From positions 1 to 47,856 of the forward strand of contig JAMPIM010000011.1 of assembly GCA_023662705.1 (NCBI GenBank): a stretch of 47,856 nt of DNA. Reading direction: 5' to 3'. This stretch comes from Candidatus Gastranaerophilales bacterium (GTDB lineage: Bacteria > Cyanobacteriota > Vampirovibrionia > Gastranaerophilales > Gastranaerophilaceae). A program made the position numbers and the translations under genes. Below are positions 15,913 to 24,994 of the stretch, piece after piece (position 1 is the first letter of the stretch; the number at the start of each line of letters is the position of its first letter). The notes beneath the pieces are model-generated. The model searched no databases. It was not told where the DNA came from and saw only the letters and a list, made by a program, of their open reading frames with translations.

Positions 15913-17283
15913 ATGAAAAGATTATTAACTTTAGCAATATTAACATCACTTGCATTATCATATACTGCGCCTGTTATGGCGATTGAAAATACTGTATTAA
16001 ATGCAAAAACCGAAAAATCAAAGGTTGTTAAACCCAACAACAATAAATATGAATACATTAATCTTGACTGGTGGAAACTATTCAATGATGAACACTTAAA
16101 CGGTTATGTTGTTAAAGCGGTTGAAAATAATAAAGATTTAAAAATGGCAACATTAACAATTGATGAATATTATCAAAATGTTATTGCCCAAAGAGCAGGT
16201 GAGCTACCGCAGCTACAGGCAGGCTTCATGCCGGGATATGGTAATATTACCGGAAAAACAGATGTCGGAATGATGCTTCCCCTTGTTGCAAATTATGAAA
16301 TCGACTTATTTGGGAAAAACCATAACAAAACAACTTCTGTAAGAAAACTATATGAAGCTTCAATATTAGATGAAAAAACTGCATATATTTCTATAGCTTC
16401 AGCCGTTGGTTCTACATATATCAACATAGTTAAGCTTGATTCAATGGTTGATTTGCAGGAAGATATCGTAAAATTGAGAAAAGAAATTTTTGAAATTATG
16501 AGTATCAGCAATGCTGAAGGTATTGTTTCAACATCAGACCTTGTCAAAGCTAATCAGTCATATATTCAGGCTGTAACAGATTTAACCGACTATAAAAAAG
16601 AAAGAACAAAACTGCTTCACGCACTTGCAGTTCTAACGGGTGACAGCCCTAATAATATTGAAGAATACAGCCGTATTGATTATAAAACACTTGCATTCTC
16701 TGGTACAATTCCGGAATTCGTAAGTTCTGATGTAATTATGAACAGACCTGATTATTTAAAGGCTGAAAAAATGCTTGAAAAAGCAGGTATTGATGTAAAA
16801 GTTGCAAGAAAAGAATGTTTGCCGACTCTTAATCTTGGCGGCATGTATTTATTTAACGCCAAAGACATCGGAAGCCTTCTCACCACCTCAAACGCTTTAT
16901 GGAGTTTAGGCGGAGGAATAATGCAGCCGATATTTATGGGCGGAAAAATCAAAGCTAATCTTAAATCTAAGAAAATCGCTTACGAAAAAAGCTTAAGAAA
17001 TTACGAAAAAGTTAACCTCACTTCAATGCAGGAAGTTAATGACTCACTTGTTTCAATAAATATGGATAAAGAAAAACTTGCACGTCAGAAAAAGATTCAA
17101 GAACTTGAACAAAAAGACTTTGAACTTTCAAAACTCAAATTCAAAGAAGGTGTAATCGCAAAACTTGACCTTAACCAAAGGGAAGAAAATCTTCTAAGTG
17201 TTAATAAAATGGTTTATGCAAGCGAATTTGACTGCATGGTTGATTACATAAGTTATTATAAAGCAATTGCAGCGCAAATATAA
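15913..17283 (+). CDS. TolC/NodT-type outer-membrane efflux protein, second cluster
   Basis: This outer-membrane factor of about 456 residues has a signal peptide MKRLLTLAILTSLALSYTAPVMA, cut before IENTV, and no lipobox Cys. Family features include YINLDWWKLFNDEHLNGYV, NYEIDLFGKNHNKTTS, MNRPDYLKAEKMLEKAGIDVKVARKECLPTLNLGG, and long amphipathic helices in both halves. It parallels the channel at 2449-3789. The ATG at 15913 is chosen over a TTG at 15904 because the TTG sits only two bases from the AAGAGGG site. It is divergent from the MarR-HlyD pair and carries its own terminator. Confidence 0.88.
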   Translation: MKRLLTLAILTSLALSYTAPVMAIENTVLNAKTEKSKVVKPNNNKYEYINLDWWKLFNDEHLNGYVVKAVENNKDLKMATLTIDEYYQNVIAQRAGELPQLQAGFMPGYGNITGKTDVGMMLPLVANYEIDLFGKNHNKTTSVRKLYEASILDEKTAYISIASAVGSTYINIVKLDSMVDLQEDIVKLRKEIFEIMSISNAEGIVSTSDLVKANQSYIQAVTDLTDYKKERTKLLHALAVLTGDSPNNIEEYSRIDYKTLAFSGTIPEFVSSDVIMNRPDYLKAEKMLEKAGIDVKVARKECLPTLNLGGMYLFNAKDIGSLLTTSNALWSLGGGIMQPIFMGGKIKANLKSKKIAYEKSLRNYEKVNLTSMQEVNDSLVSINMDKEKLARQKKIQELEQKDFELSKLKFKEGVIAKLDLNQREENLLSVNKMVYASEFDCMVDYISYYKAIAAQI

Positions 17284-17312
17284 AAAAAGAGGAGCTTAGC
17301 TCCTCTTTTTTT
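17282..17312. terminator. Bidirectional intrinsic terminator
   Basis: AAAAAGAGGAGC and GCTCCTCTTTTT pair around a TTA loop, with A and T runs at either side. It lies between the convergent tolC-like gene and metallopeptidase gene. Confidence 0.9.
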
Positions 17313-19199
17313 TTATTCATTTAATAACTTATCAGCGAGCGGAGACTCTACTTTACCATTTAAAGTCTTTGATACTTTCTTAATGTTTTCTGCCATTTTA
17401 TCCATTTCAGGAGTCCAAACAAAATAATCGTTTACATATTTTTCACCTTTTGAAAAATCACCTGCAATCTGAACACGGATAATCTCTTCAAGCATTTTTC
17501 TCGCTGTCGGAACCATTTTGTCAATATTAATATCCAAAACTCCCTCAGGAGAAATTGTCATAGCACCTTCTTTAATAAAATAATAATTCTGCATAACTGA
17601 GCGGACTCTGTGAGCCTGAGAAAGAGTAGGTTTTGACATCATCATATTATCAGTTGCATAAGTTACAATAATTTGTTCACGCTGTTCAGGAGTGTACATG
17701 CCTGCTTCTGTCAAAATATCCACCATTGCAAGAGAAACCATATCAGCTTTATTCTCTTCAATAATAGATTTGTATTTACCCAAACCTTCTGTTCCTGATT
17801 TTGGCCCGAGTGAATGACCGTTTTCGTGTCCTACTGTGAACCAGTGATCAGCCTCGTCGTTATAATATTTATGCAATTCAGGATTCAAAATCGCATTCAA
17901 GCGTTTTTGCATTTTTTCTTTTGCATCATCAGAAGTTATAAGACGGATTTGTCTGTGATAAACATTTCTACGTCCGCCATCAAGAATAGATACAGAGAGT
18001 TTATCGTCATTCGGAAGGTTTTCTGCTAAAGTTATCCCTGCACGAAACTCGCCAACATCACCTGTTACCGCAACCAAATCAGCATCCACCATTGTTTGTT
18101 TTGAATCCTCATCCGGAGAGATATTTTGAAGATATTCGCTGTTAAACGGCATATTCTGAGCCATCAGAGGTAAATAGTTTTTAACCCCGAGAATAGCTTC
18201 CGTACCTTTTTTATTGATAATACCGACACGACCGCCTAAAAAGTCTTTTGCAACAGGAACAATACCGTTTTCATCCAATAAAGCTTTTAGTTCAGGATTT
18301 TCGTATACTGTTTCTGTCATTTCATCAGAATAATTTTCTCTTGTAATGGTGAATTCAAGCGGAGTATCCTGCAAAGTAGCCCATTTTTTATCAGCATACC
18401 CGTCAAGCATAGGATCTGCTTTTCTCAAAGCTTTTGCCTGTAATCTCAAAAACTCGTTAAAATCTTCGTTTGTAGAAGTTTCAGCCGCTTTTTCCAACTC
18501 GGATGCCATATAATCAAAATCATCATGGAATTTATCAACATAATCAATTGCTACAAGCTCGTTACCAACTCTCTCTACAACAGAGCGCTGATTAAGAATC
18601 TTTGCAACCTCATCAACTTTACCCTCTTTTAGCATTTTAATAAGTATTGTGTGGAACTCTTCTTTTTCTAAATCCTGAGGATAAATACCTTTGCCCGCTC
18701 TCATGGAAACATCTTTTGCGAGTTCAACCATGTGGGATTCTCTATCAAGAGCACAAACACCTTTTTGTCCGTCGAAAAGGATTTTAGTAAGTTTAGCAGC
18801 TTCATTTCCTTTCGCGATTTCTTTATCAAGGTATTCTGCAAAAGGCAAGTTATTAGGATTATCCAATATCATATTTACTTTATCCAAAACAACAGCAGCT
18901 CTTACAAGATGCTTAAGCGCTTCTTTATCGCCATCTGCCAGTTCCAAATATTCAGGAGCATCAACTGCAAGCATTTTTTTAGTAGTTAAATAATCTTTAT
19001 GCGTACGCTTTTGAAGTTCTTCCAAAGATAAGTTCAATTTATAATCCGCTTTTCCGATATTAACATTGTTCATCATACTCATTTTATCAAGCTCCTTTAC
19101 TAAACTATCAGAGTTTGTCACAGAAATATCTGCCGCAAGCTCTTTGTTTTCATTTCTCTTCATTATTAATTGCGTTTTATTGATTGGGTTAATTTCCAT
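17313..19199 (-). CDS. M49-like (dipeptidyl-peptidase III-type) zinc metallopeptidase
   Basis: This 628-residue protein has a zinc site near its C-terminal third: VGHENGHSLGP with H458, E459 and H462, followed after 20 residues by IEENKAD, in which E482 would be the third ligand. A HEXXH or HEXXXH motif followed by E-E-x-[RK]-A-D/E is the layout of family M49. The remainder is mainly helical and acidic. No signal peptide is visible, so it is probably cytoplasmic. The N-terminus MEINPINKTQL resembles the starts of two other proteins in this window. It might trim peptides, but no substrate can be named. The assignment rests on the zinc motif and its spacing; overall identity was not tested. Confidence 0.6.
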   Translation of the reverse strand: MEINPINKTQLIMKRNENKELAADISVTNSDSLVKELDKMSMMNNVNIGKADYKLNLSLEELQKRTHKDYLTTKKMLAVDAPEYLELADGDKEALKHLVRAAVVLDKVNMILDNPNNLPFAEYLDKEIAKGNEAAKLTKILFDGQKGVCALDRESHMVELAKDVSMRAGKGIYPQDLEKEEFHTILIKMLKEGKVDEVAKILNQRSVVERVGNELVAIDYVDKFHDDFDYMASELEKAAETSTNEDFNEFLRLQAKALRKADPMLDGYADKKWATLQDTPLEFTITRENYSDEMTETVYENPELKALLDENGIVPVAKDFLGGRVGIINKKGTEAILGVKNYLPLMAQNMPFNSEYLQNISPDEDSKQTMVDADLVAVTGDVGEFRAGITLAENLPNDDKLSVSILDGGRRNVYHRQIRLITSDDAKEKMQKRLNAILNPELHKYYNDEADHWFTVGHENGHSLGPKSGTEGLGKYKSIIEENKADMVSLAMVDILTEAGMYTPEQREQIIVTYATDNMMMSKPTLSQAHRVRSVMQNYYFIKEGAMTISPEGVLDINIDKMVPTARKMLEEIIRVQIAGDFSKGEKYVNDYFVWTPEMDKMAENIKKVSKTLNGKVESPLADKLLNE

Positions 19200-19225
19200 G
19201 AGTTAATCTTATCATATTTTGGGGT

Positions 19226-19251
19226 AAAAAAAAAGAGCCAAAATGGCTCTT
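19226..19251 (-). terminator. Terminator-like hairpin in the leader of the metallopeptidase gene
   Basis: AAGAGCCA pairs with TGGCTCTT across a 3-base loop, and on the minus strand it runs into nine T. No gene on the minus strand ends here. It stands 27 bases before the metallopeptidase start codon, so it may be a leader attenuator or stop read-through from the 5.2-kb gene upstream. Confidence 0.55.
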
Positions 19252-19374
19252 GGAATTAAGAATAGCTGGAAGTATGAAAAAGATTTAATGATTATATTTA
19301 ACCGAAATCATGCAGTTTAAACCATTACCATGGAAGAGAATTTATCGATTATCCGATTGGATATAAAAAAGTGC

Positions 19375-19403
19375 TTGCAAAAAAATTTTCAGCATATTAT
19401 TAT
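19375..19403 (+). promoter_or_regulatory. Promoter of tRNA-Asp
   Basis: TTGCAA (19375-19380), a 17-base spacer and TATTAT (19398-19403) lie about 22 bases before the tRNA. Confidence 0.6.
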
Positions 19404-19425
19404 AAATCTTGTGAAAACCACATAC

Positions 19426-19502
19426 GGGAGCGTAGCTCAGTTGGTTAGAGCGCATGCCTGTCACGCATGAGGTCGCGAGTTCGAGCCTCGTCGTTCCCGC
19501 CA
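19426..19502 (+). tRNA. tRNA-Asp (anticodon GTC)
   Basis: The acceptor GGGAGCG pairs with CGTTCCC. T8, A9 and the D arm GCTC/GAGC are normal. The anticodon stem CATGC/GCATG closes loop CTGTCAC with anticodon GTC, and the T arm GCGAG/CTCGT has loop TTCGAGC. The discriminator is G, as expected for Asp, and CCA is encoded. Confidence 0.95.
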
Positions 19503-19504
19503 TT

Positions 19505-19536
19505 TAAAAAGACACCTTTAAAAGGTGTCTTTTTTT
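19505..19536. terminator. Intrinsic terminator after tRNA-Asp, also usable by the convergent giant gene
   Basis: AAAAAGACACCTTT and AAAAGGTGTCTTTTT form a long stem with flanking A and T runs directly after the tRNA. It reaches the stop codon of the minus-strand gene. Confidence 0.88.
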
Positions 19537-22500
19537 ATCTGCCATCAGTTGGCTTCATCAATATTATCGGCAAATTATGCTCTTTCGCAAATTTTAAAAA
19601 TTCAGGAGGACAATCTTCCAGTTTTTCAACTTTTGCCACTAACCCCTTTACTTTAGGATTAATAGGAATAATTTCACTATGTATATCTCCGCCTTCAAAT
19701 AGAGCATCACGCGATTTTTCCAGAGCTTCAACCAAATCCTTAGCCTTGATAACAGAGTTTCCGACCTGAATATCTTTTCGAATCTGACTGGTATATTGTT
19801 TATTAAATAAATATTGGCTCAATGCAGCATATTCGACATCATCCAAATCATAACCCTTTGCTTGCATTTCTTTAATAAAGTTATTTTTTACGTAATGACG
19901 AACGTCATAAGTTTCATTACCCCACTTCATTGTTCGTGAACCAAACAAGAATTTTTTGAATGCATCAATTCCTTTTTCAGTACCGCTTCCGCTGTTTGCA
20001 AAGAAAGCTTCCGAAATATTTGCCTGAGGAGTATCAAAAATCAAACCAAATTTTCGATATGCATAAGTTCTGTTGTTTGATTCTTTAATAAAAGATGTTG
20101 ACCACGTACTCTGGAAAACAGGAGTTTCGGTCAATCTTAATACTGTTTCTAATGCTGTATTATTTGGCTCTGTCATGTGAACAAAGAATCGTGCATTTTC
20201 TTTTGTAACACCCGGTGCAAATCCATATTGCATCAAATCTTCACCTTCAGCCAAATCTGAAAAATTCAACACACGAAGAGTTTCCGTTTGTCCATCTATT
20301 TCTACTTGTCTTGTCGGGAATTGTCGACCGTTATGCATAAACTGTGTATCAAAAACATAATTAGCTTTCTGATAAATTTTATTTACAGCCTCTTCAACTG
20401 CGACCATTTTATCACGCATATAAATATCAAATTCTGCCTGAGTTTTTGAACCACCTGATTTATTTCCAAGGTGGAAGGTTTCATTAACATTCTCAAAATC
20501 AGCTTTTGAGAAGATTTCATAGATTTTTAAATCTTCCGGTTTTCTGCATCGAACTGCAACATTTTCAGCAGTACAAGCACCTGTATTATATTTTTCAAAC
20601 CAGTGATGATTATCAACTATATCAATAATTCTATCTTTTACAGATGTTTGGAACGAATAACGCTCTAAAATAGAAGCTGTGTAGTCTGCACTTAAACCGG
20701 CATGCCCTTGGTCAACAACTCCGCCTTTTTTACCTAAATCATGCAGAAGTATTGAATATTTTAAAATAGTTTTATCCAAATCACTTAATGTCTGATATAA
20801 AGGATTATTCATAGCACTCTGCAAAACTTTCAATGTATGAATATCCACGCTGTATGCATGAGTTCCATGCTGCTGTTTACCAACAATACTTGTAAATTCA
20901 GGCATACCTCTAACTAATCCGTCAATAACCTCTTTTATCTCAGGATTTGCAATCATAACCTCATTATTTACAGTAAAGTTTTCTATTTCTTTTTGAATCT
21001 TTGCAGCAGCAACACGTGCTTGCTCGGAGATCCTTGTATTTTCAAACACTCTGTTATTAGGAATCCCGTCAAAACCTGCTTCACCTCTTTCCAAACCAAA
21101 ATGTTTAAGTATTAACTGAACTTCATCTTCGCTTAAATCTTTTAGCAAAGATTCTACTTTAGTATTAAAATCTGCTCGTGAATATCTTAACGGCAAACCT
21201 TGTTTACCAAACTGCGCAAAATCAAATTCTTTTAAAACTTTCTCTGCTCGCGGATTATTATTAGCAATAATATTCTTCATTAACAATTGAGATTGTTTTG
21301 CAGGCAAGCTGACAAGAGGGCGTTTTGCACTCAAAGAATCCATCACCTTGTTATACAAATGGTCATAATCTAAACCAAGTTTGGATAAAACAGATTTTGC
21401 ATCATCTCCTAACGAATTCAATTTTTCATATAATTGTAATCGTTCTCTAATATTCAAAGATTTAATATCACTAAGCTGCAGCAATACAATATCGTCATAA
21501 ATATCTTTAACAGGACTTAAATCCATATCTAAACCTTTAGAATAAAGAGAAATGTATTCAGACATAATATCTCTGTGTTTATTAGTTAACATAGAAAAAA
21601 TATCATTTATTTTTTTGAATTCAATACCCTTCTCTGCAAGCTTATTCGCAAAACTTGTAAGCTCTGCTTTCATAGGCGCATTGAAAGGAGAAATCAGATT
21701 ATATAGTGATGAGTAAGCAGAAGATTTTTCCTTTGCTGCACTTATAGTTTCATAATATTTTATATAAGTATTGAATTCATCAACATTCTTTGTATTTAAG
21801 AATTTTGAAAAAAGTATCATATAACTTGAATTTTTACGTTCATTATATAAAACACTTAATTGTTTATTTAGAATTTGCGGATTATCAACAGAAACTCTAT
21901 CCATGACTTCTGCAATGTTTTTTAAAGAAATATCCTTCATTTGCAGCATTTCTTTCGCAAAATTAATTTTACTTTGTATCATTTCAGAGGAGTTTGCTTG
22001 AACGGAATGAAGCAGCTCAATCATTGAACCCTCTTCCATAAATTTGTCTTTAGAAAGATATTCTGCAAACTCTTTAATTTCGGGAGTTACCTTTATATCA
22101 CAAAGTTCTTTTGACCTTGAAAGCAGCGTAACCAAATTAGCATCATCAGAATATAAACCAAGCTCCTTTAAGACCCTGATACCTGTTGCAATATCTGCAT
22201 CACGAAGATTATGCAATTTTATTACATCAGATCCAAGCAGTAAAGTATCTTGTTCATAAACTTTTCTACCTGTTTGTTTTGCTATACTCAAACAAGCATA
22301 ACGACTTTCTACGTTTGCAGTATTTAAAGAAAGATGCTCAAAAAATGACTCGACATCAGTTTCTCCATTTTTAGCTACAAATAATTCATAGTTTTCTTTT
22401 GTAAAATAGCTGGCAATAGGAGCAATTTCCTCAAATTCTTTTAAAGCATCTTTATTGCCTGTTTTAAAAATCTGAATCATTTGCTGAACAGATTCCTTTT

Positions 22501-24736
22501 GTGGAGCTCCGCCAAAAACATTAAGATTCATTTCTTCACTAAAATGAATAAATCTTATTATTAAATCAGCATATTCATGTTCGCTAAAAATCTTGCAATC
22601 TTCTTCACTTAATCCAAGTTTTTGAACAAAATCAAACTTTTCTTTCAATGTTAGAGCATCTTGCTTAATATACATGTTGTCAAATGATACATCAATTTCT
22701 TTTCCTTTTACTTGTTCTAACATTTTGACATACTTCTCTGCTCCACCACTGGAATAAGATGTTGTTCGTAATAATGTCAAAAGTTGTTTTTCATTAATAT
22801 CAATATCAGATGAGAGAATCAATTCAATCGTTTTATTATCAACATTTTTATCCGGTACAAGATAGCTAAGGAATTTTTTCTTTTCAGCAGAACTGTTGCG
22901 TATAGTGTCAAGAAGACCGGTTAATTCTTCAATGTCGGTAAAAACTCTCTGATTAATCAATGAAGAGTCAAAATCATTAGTTAAAATCGCAAATTCATCA
23001 GGGTACTTATCCAGCACTTTTAATGAGCGTTCAATATAACCTGCATAAGCTAAATTGCCGGGGTCAGCCTTAAACATATTAATAAGTTTTCTCGTATAAT
23101 TAATATCATGCCCTGATAAAGTTTTAAGTATATCAGAAATCATATAAGGATGAACTGTATAACCATACTTATCTTTAGCACTGATTAGAGTCCCTAAAAA
23201 CTCTATGTTATCAGAATCTAAAGCAGAAATAATATCTCTGATTTCGTAATCTTGAAAACGCGGTCGCTCACCACGGACACCTTCATCAGTAAGATTTCCT
23301 AACATATTTATTGTATTACGAATCAATTCAGGATTTTCATCCTTTAAAGCCGAATTCTCTATTTTATTAAATATTTCATCAACTTCTTCAGGCTTAAATC
23401 TCGGCTCATCTGCAAATTTCAAAGTAGAAACTTCTTCCGTTGTTTTTGTCTTATTTGTTTTTTTAGGAACCCAAACTTCCTGCGGCTCATCAAGTTCTCT
23501 TACCATAGAAGTAAGTCTCGCTTCAGCTGCAGCATCCATATTCTTGCCGAATAATTGTCCTGACAGCTTGCCCATACCTTTCAAACCGCCGCCAATCGCC
23601 GGTGCCATAAATAAACCGCCCAAACCACCCTGCATAAATGAGCCCAGCAAGGTTGATGCAGTTATTTCTTCACCTTTTTCATTCATCTCATAAGCTGTTC
23701 TAAAAGTATTATCAATAGAACCGCCCAAAGCACCGTCAGCAGCCATTTCTGAACCTAAAGCAAACAAACCGCGTTTTCCCGCATATTCATAACCTACAGG
23801 GTTAGTTAATATTGTTTTTATTGTTTGTTTTCCTGTTTGTTCAACAGCTTCTTTACCTACTTGTTTTACGGCCTGCACACCAAGTCTTGCTGCAACATTT
23901 CTTCCGACTGCACCTCCGATACCGCCTGTTATTGGAGCTAATAAGCCTGAAAAACTGCCTGTAATAAAATCTTTCTTGAATGTGTTATATTCTTGTCCTG
24001 CTGATTTTGCATCTGCGTATTTTAATCCGCTCTTTATCAAACCCGCTGATGCAGTAGCAGCAGCAAGACCCACTGCTATTGAGGCTCCGCCTGTAAAAGG
24101 TGCACCCGCCACAGCGCCCATATATATACCGACCGACAAAATACCTGAAACAAAATCGCCTGCAAAATCAGCTGCCATATTCTGTCCCTCTGAATAAGCT
24201 TCGACTGCTGTTTCGGACTTAGTCTTCACTTCGTTATTTAAAAATTTCGTCAAATTTTCTTTTGTATATTCTAAACCTGTTATTTTTTCAAACGCTTCTT
24301 TTACATTCCCGCTTTTTAATGCATCTTGTTCTTCTGTTTGTGCTTTCTTTATATCATTTGTACTGTCCGTACACCAATCAAGAAGGTTATTCTTTGTCCA
24401 ATTCCAAGCATTGCCAAGGAATCCGTTTTTGGATTCGGCTTCTTCTGTTTTTGCAGTGACTGCTTCACTGCGGGCTTGCAAAAGCGAAAGAAGCTGAGCT
24501 TCCTCATCCTGACTGAGTTCGATTGGCTGGCTCTCTAGTGTAAGTCCGCCAAAATTTAAACCCTGTAAATTATTAGATAGAATTGATACACGCTCATCTT
24601 CCGAAAGGGTTATATCTGAGGCAGCATTATTAATAATAGACAATATCTGCTCGTCAGAGTATGTACGCAACTCTGCGAACTGCTGTCTATAAGCTGTTAT
24701 CAGCTGTCTTTGTTCTGTCGTTAACCTTTCTGTCAT
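19535..24736 (-). CDS. Giant protein with Gly/Ala-rich hydrophobic segments, long helical region and C-terminal HD domain
   Basis: This protein has about 1733 residues; numbering here counts from an in-frame GTG at 24745, three codons before the preferred ATG. Residues 1-130 are soluble and Glu/Gln-rich. About 195-300 and 330-395 hold Gly/Ala-rich hydrophobic stretches (GDFVSGILSVGIYMGAVAG, LLAPITGGIGGAVGR) like those of membrane-inserting toxins. About 430-1280 is helical with irregular repeat-like units and no recognised domain. About 1290-1450 is an HD phosphohydrolase-like domain: GTHAYSVDIHTLKVL, LLHDLGKKGG (H1335-D1336), DIVDNHHWFEKYN (H1380, H1381) and KADFENVNE. The last 200 residues contain FFVHMTEP, QSTWSTSFIK and GDIHSEIIPINPKVKG, possibly another enzymatic domain. 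It may be a secreted or envelope-associated polymorphic effector, which is speculation. No comparable named family is recognised. Confidence 0.7.
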   Translation of the reverse strand: MTERLTTEQRQLITAYRQQFAELRTYSDEQILSIINNAASDITLSEDERVSILSNNLQGLNFGGLTLESQPIELSQDEEAQLLSLLQARSEAVTAKTEEAESKNGFLGNAWNWTKNNLLDWCTDSTNDIKKAQTEEQDALKSGNVKEAFEKITGLEYTKENLTKFLNNEVKTKSETAVEAYSEGQNMAADFAGDFVSGILSVGIYMGAVAGAPFTGGASIAVGLAAATASAGLIKSGLKYADAKSAGQEYNTFKKDFITGSFSGLLAPITGGIGGAVGRNVAARLGVQAVKQVGKEAVEQTGKQTIKTILTNPVGYEYAGKRGLFALGSEMAADGALGGSIDNTFRTAYEMNEKGEEITASTLLGSFMQGGLGGLFMAPAIGGGLKGMGKLSGQLFGKNMDAAAEARLTSMVRELDEPQEVWVPKKTNKTKTTEEVSTLKFADEPRFKPEEVDEIFNKIENSALKDENPELIRNTINMLGNLTDEGVRGERPRFQDYEIRDIISALDSDNIEFLGTLISAKDKYGYTVHPYMISDILKTLSGHDINYTRKLINMFKADPGNLAYAGYIERSLKVLDKYPDEFAILTNDFDSSLINQRVFTDIEELTGLLDTIRNSSAEKKKFLSYLVPDKNVDNKTIELILSSDIDINEKQLLTLLRTTSYSSGGAEKYVKMLEQVKGKEIDVSFDNMYIKQDALTLKEKFDFVQKLGLSEEDCKIFSEHEYADLIIRFIHFSEEMNLNVFGGAPQKESVQQMIQIFKTGNKDALKEFEEIAPIASYFTKENYELFVAKNGETDVESFFEHLSLNTANVESRYACLSIAKQTGRKVYEQDTLLLGSDVIKLHNLRDADIATGIRVLKELGLYSDDANLVTLLSRSKELCDIKVTPEIKEFAEYLSKDKFMEEGSMIELLHSVQANSSEMIQSKINFAKEMLQMKDISLKNIAEVMDRVSVDNPQILNKQLSVLYNERKNSSYMILFSKFLNTKNVDEFNTYIKYYETISAAKEKSSAYSSLYNLISPFNAPMKAELTSFANKLAEKGIEFKKINDIFSMLTNKHRDIMSEYISLYSKGLDMDLSPVKDIYDDIVLLQLSDIKSLNIRERLQLYEKLNSLGDDAKSVLSKLGLDYDHLYNKVMDSLSAKRPLVSLPAKQSQLLMKNIIANNNPRAEKVLKEFDFAQFGKQGLPLRYSRADFNTKVESLLKDLSEDEVQLILKHFGLERGEAGFDGIPNNRVFENTRISEQARVAAAKIQKEIENFTVNNEVMIANPEIKEVIDGLVRGMPEFTSIVGKQQHGTHAYSVDIHTLKVLQSAMNNPLYQTLSDLDKTILKYSILLHDLGKKGGVVDQGHAGLSADYTASILERYSFQTSVKDRIIDIVDNHHWFEKYNTGACTAENVAVRCRKPEDLKIYEIFSKADFENVNETFHLGNKSGGSKTQAEFDIYMRDKMVAVEEAVNKIYQKANYVFDTQFMHNGRQFPTRQVEIDGQTETLRVLNFSDLAEGEDLMQYGFAPGVTKENARFFVHMTEPNNTALETVLRLTETPVFQSTWSTSFIKESNNRTYAYRKFGLIFDTPQANISEAFFANSGSGTEKGIDAFKKFLFGSRTMKWGNETYDVRHYVKNNFIKEMQAKGYDLDDVEYAALSQYLFNKQYTSQIRKDIQVGNSVIKAKDLVEALEKSRDALFEGGDIHSEIIPINPKVKGLVAKVEKLEDCPPEFLKFAKEHNLPIILMKPTDGR

Positions 24737-24830
24737 ATTGTCCACTCACTATCTAACTCCATGGTTTACGGTTATTTGATAGGGAATCTTTAGGGTTTAG
24801 GAAAAGATTGTTACATATTTTTACAAACCC

Positions 24831-24920
24831 AACCAGCGCGAACTCACCTGTAACAGTCACAGCAGAGGACGACCTGTAGTTCCTTGCCAAACCTGTAACA
24901 TCACGATTGTCGTCCGACCC
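24831..24920 (-). ncRNA. GC-rich structured element upstream of the giant gene (candidate cis RNA)
   Basis: This stretch is clearly richer in G and C than the AT-rich gaps around it and contains no open frame of note. GGACGAC (24867-24873) and GTCGTCC (24909-24915) are complementary over 7 bp and enclose a 35-base loop. ACCTGTA occurs three times (24846, 24872, 24891), twice as ACCTGTAACA. The rest of the 250-bp gap, 24737-24994, holds the terminator of the upstream small gene and an AT-rich leader. The strand is assumed from the downstream gene. Confidence 0.35.
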
Positions 24921-24929
24921 TTGTTATAA

Positions 24930-24963
24930 AAAATAAAAAAGACCGCCAGCTTATGCTGTCGGT
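24930..24963 (-). terminator. Intrinsic terminator of the small 100-residue gene
   Basis: On the minus strand ACCGACAGC and GCTGGCGGT pair with one mismatch around ATAA and are followed by TTTTTTATTTTTTAT. Confidence 0.85.
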
Positions 24964-24994
24964 GCTTTTGTGTAAAAATTTTGATGACTATTTA

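Noticed and set aside
18691..18993. 100-residue plus-strand open frame inside the metallopeptidase gene
   Set aside because: Antisense shadow of a well-supported gene, with no ribosome site.
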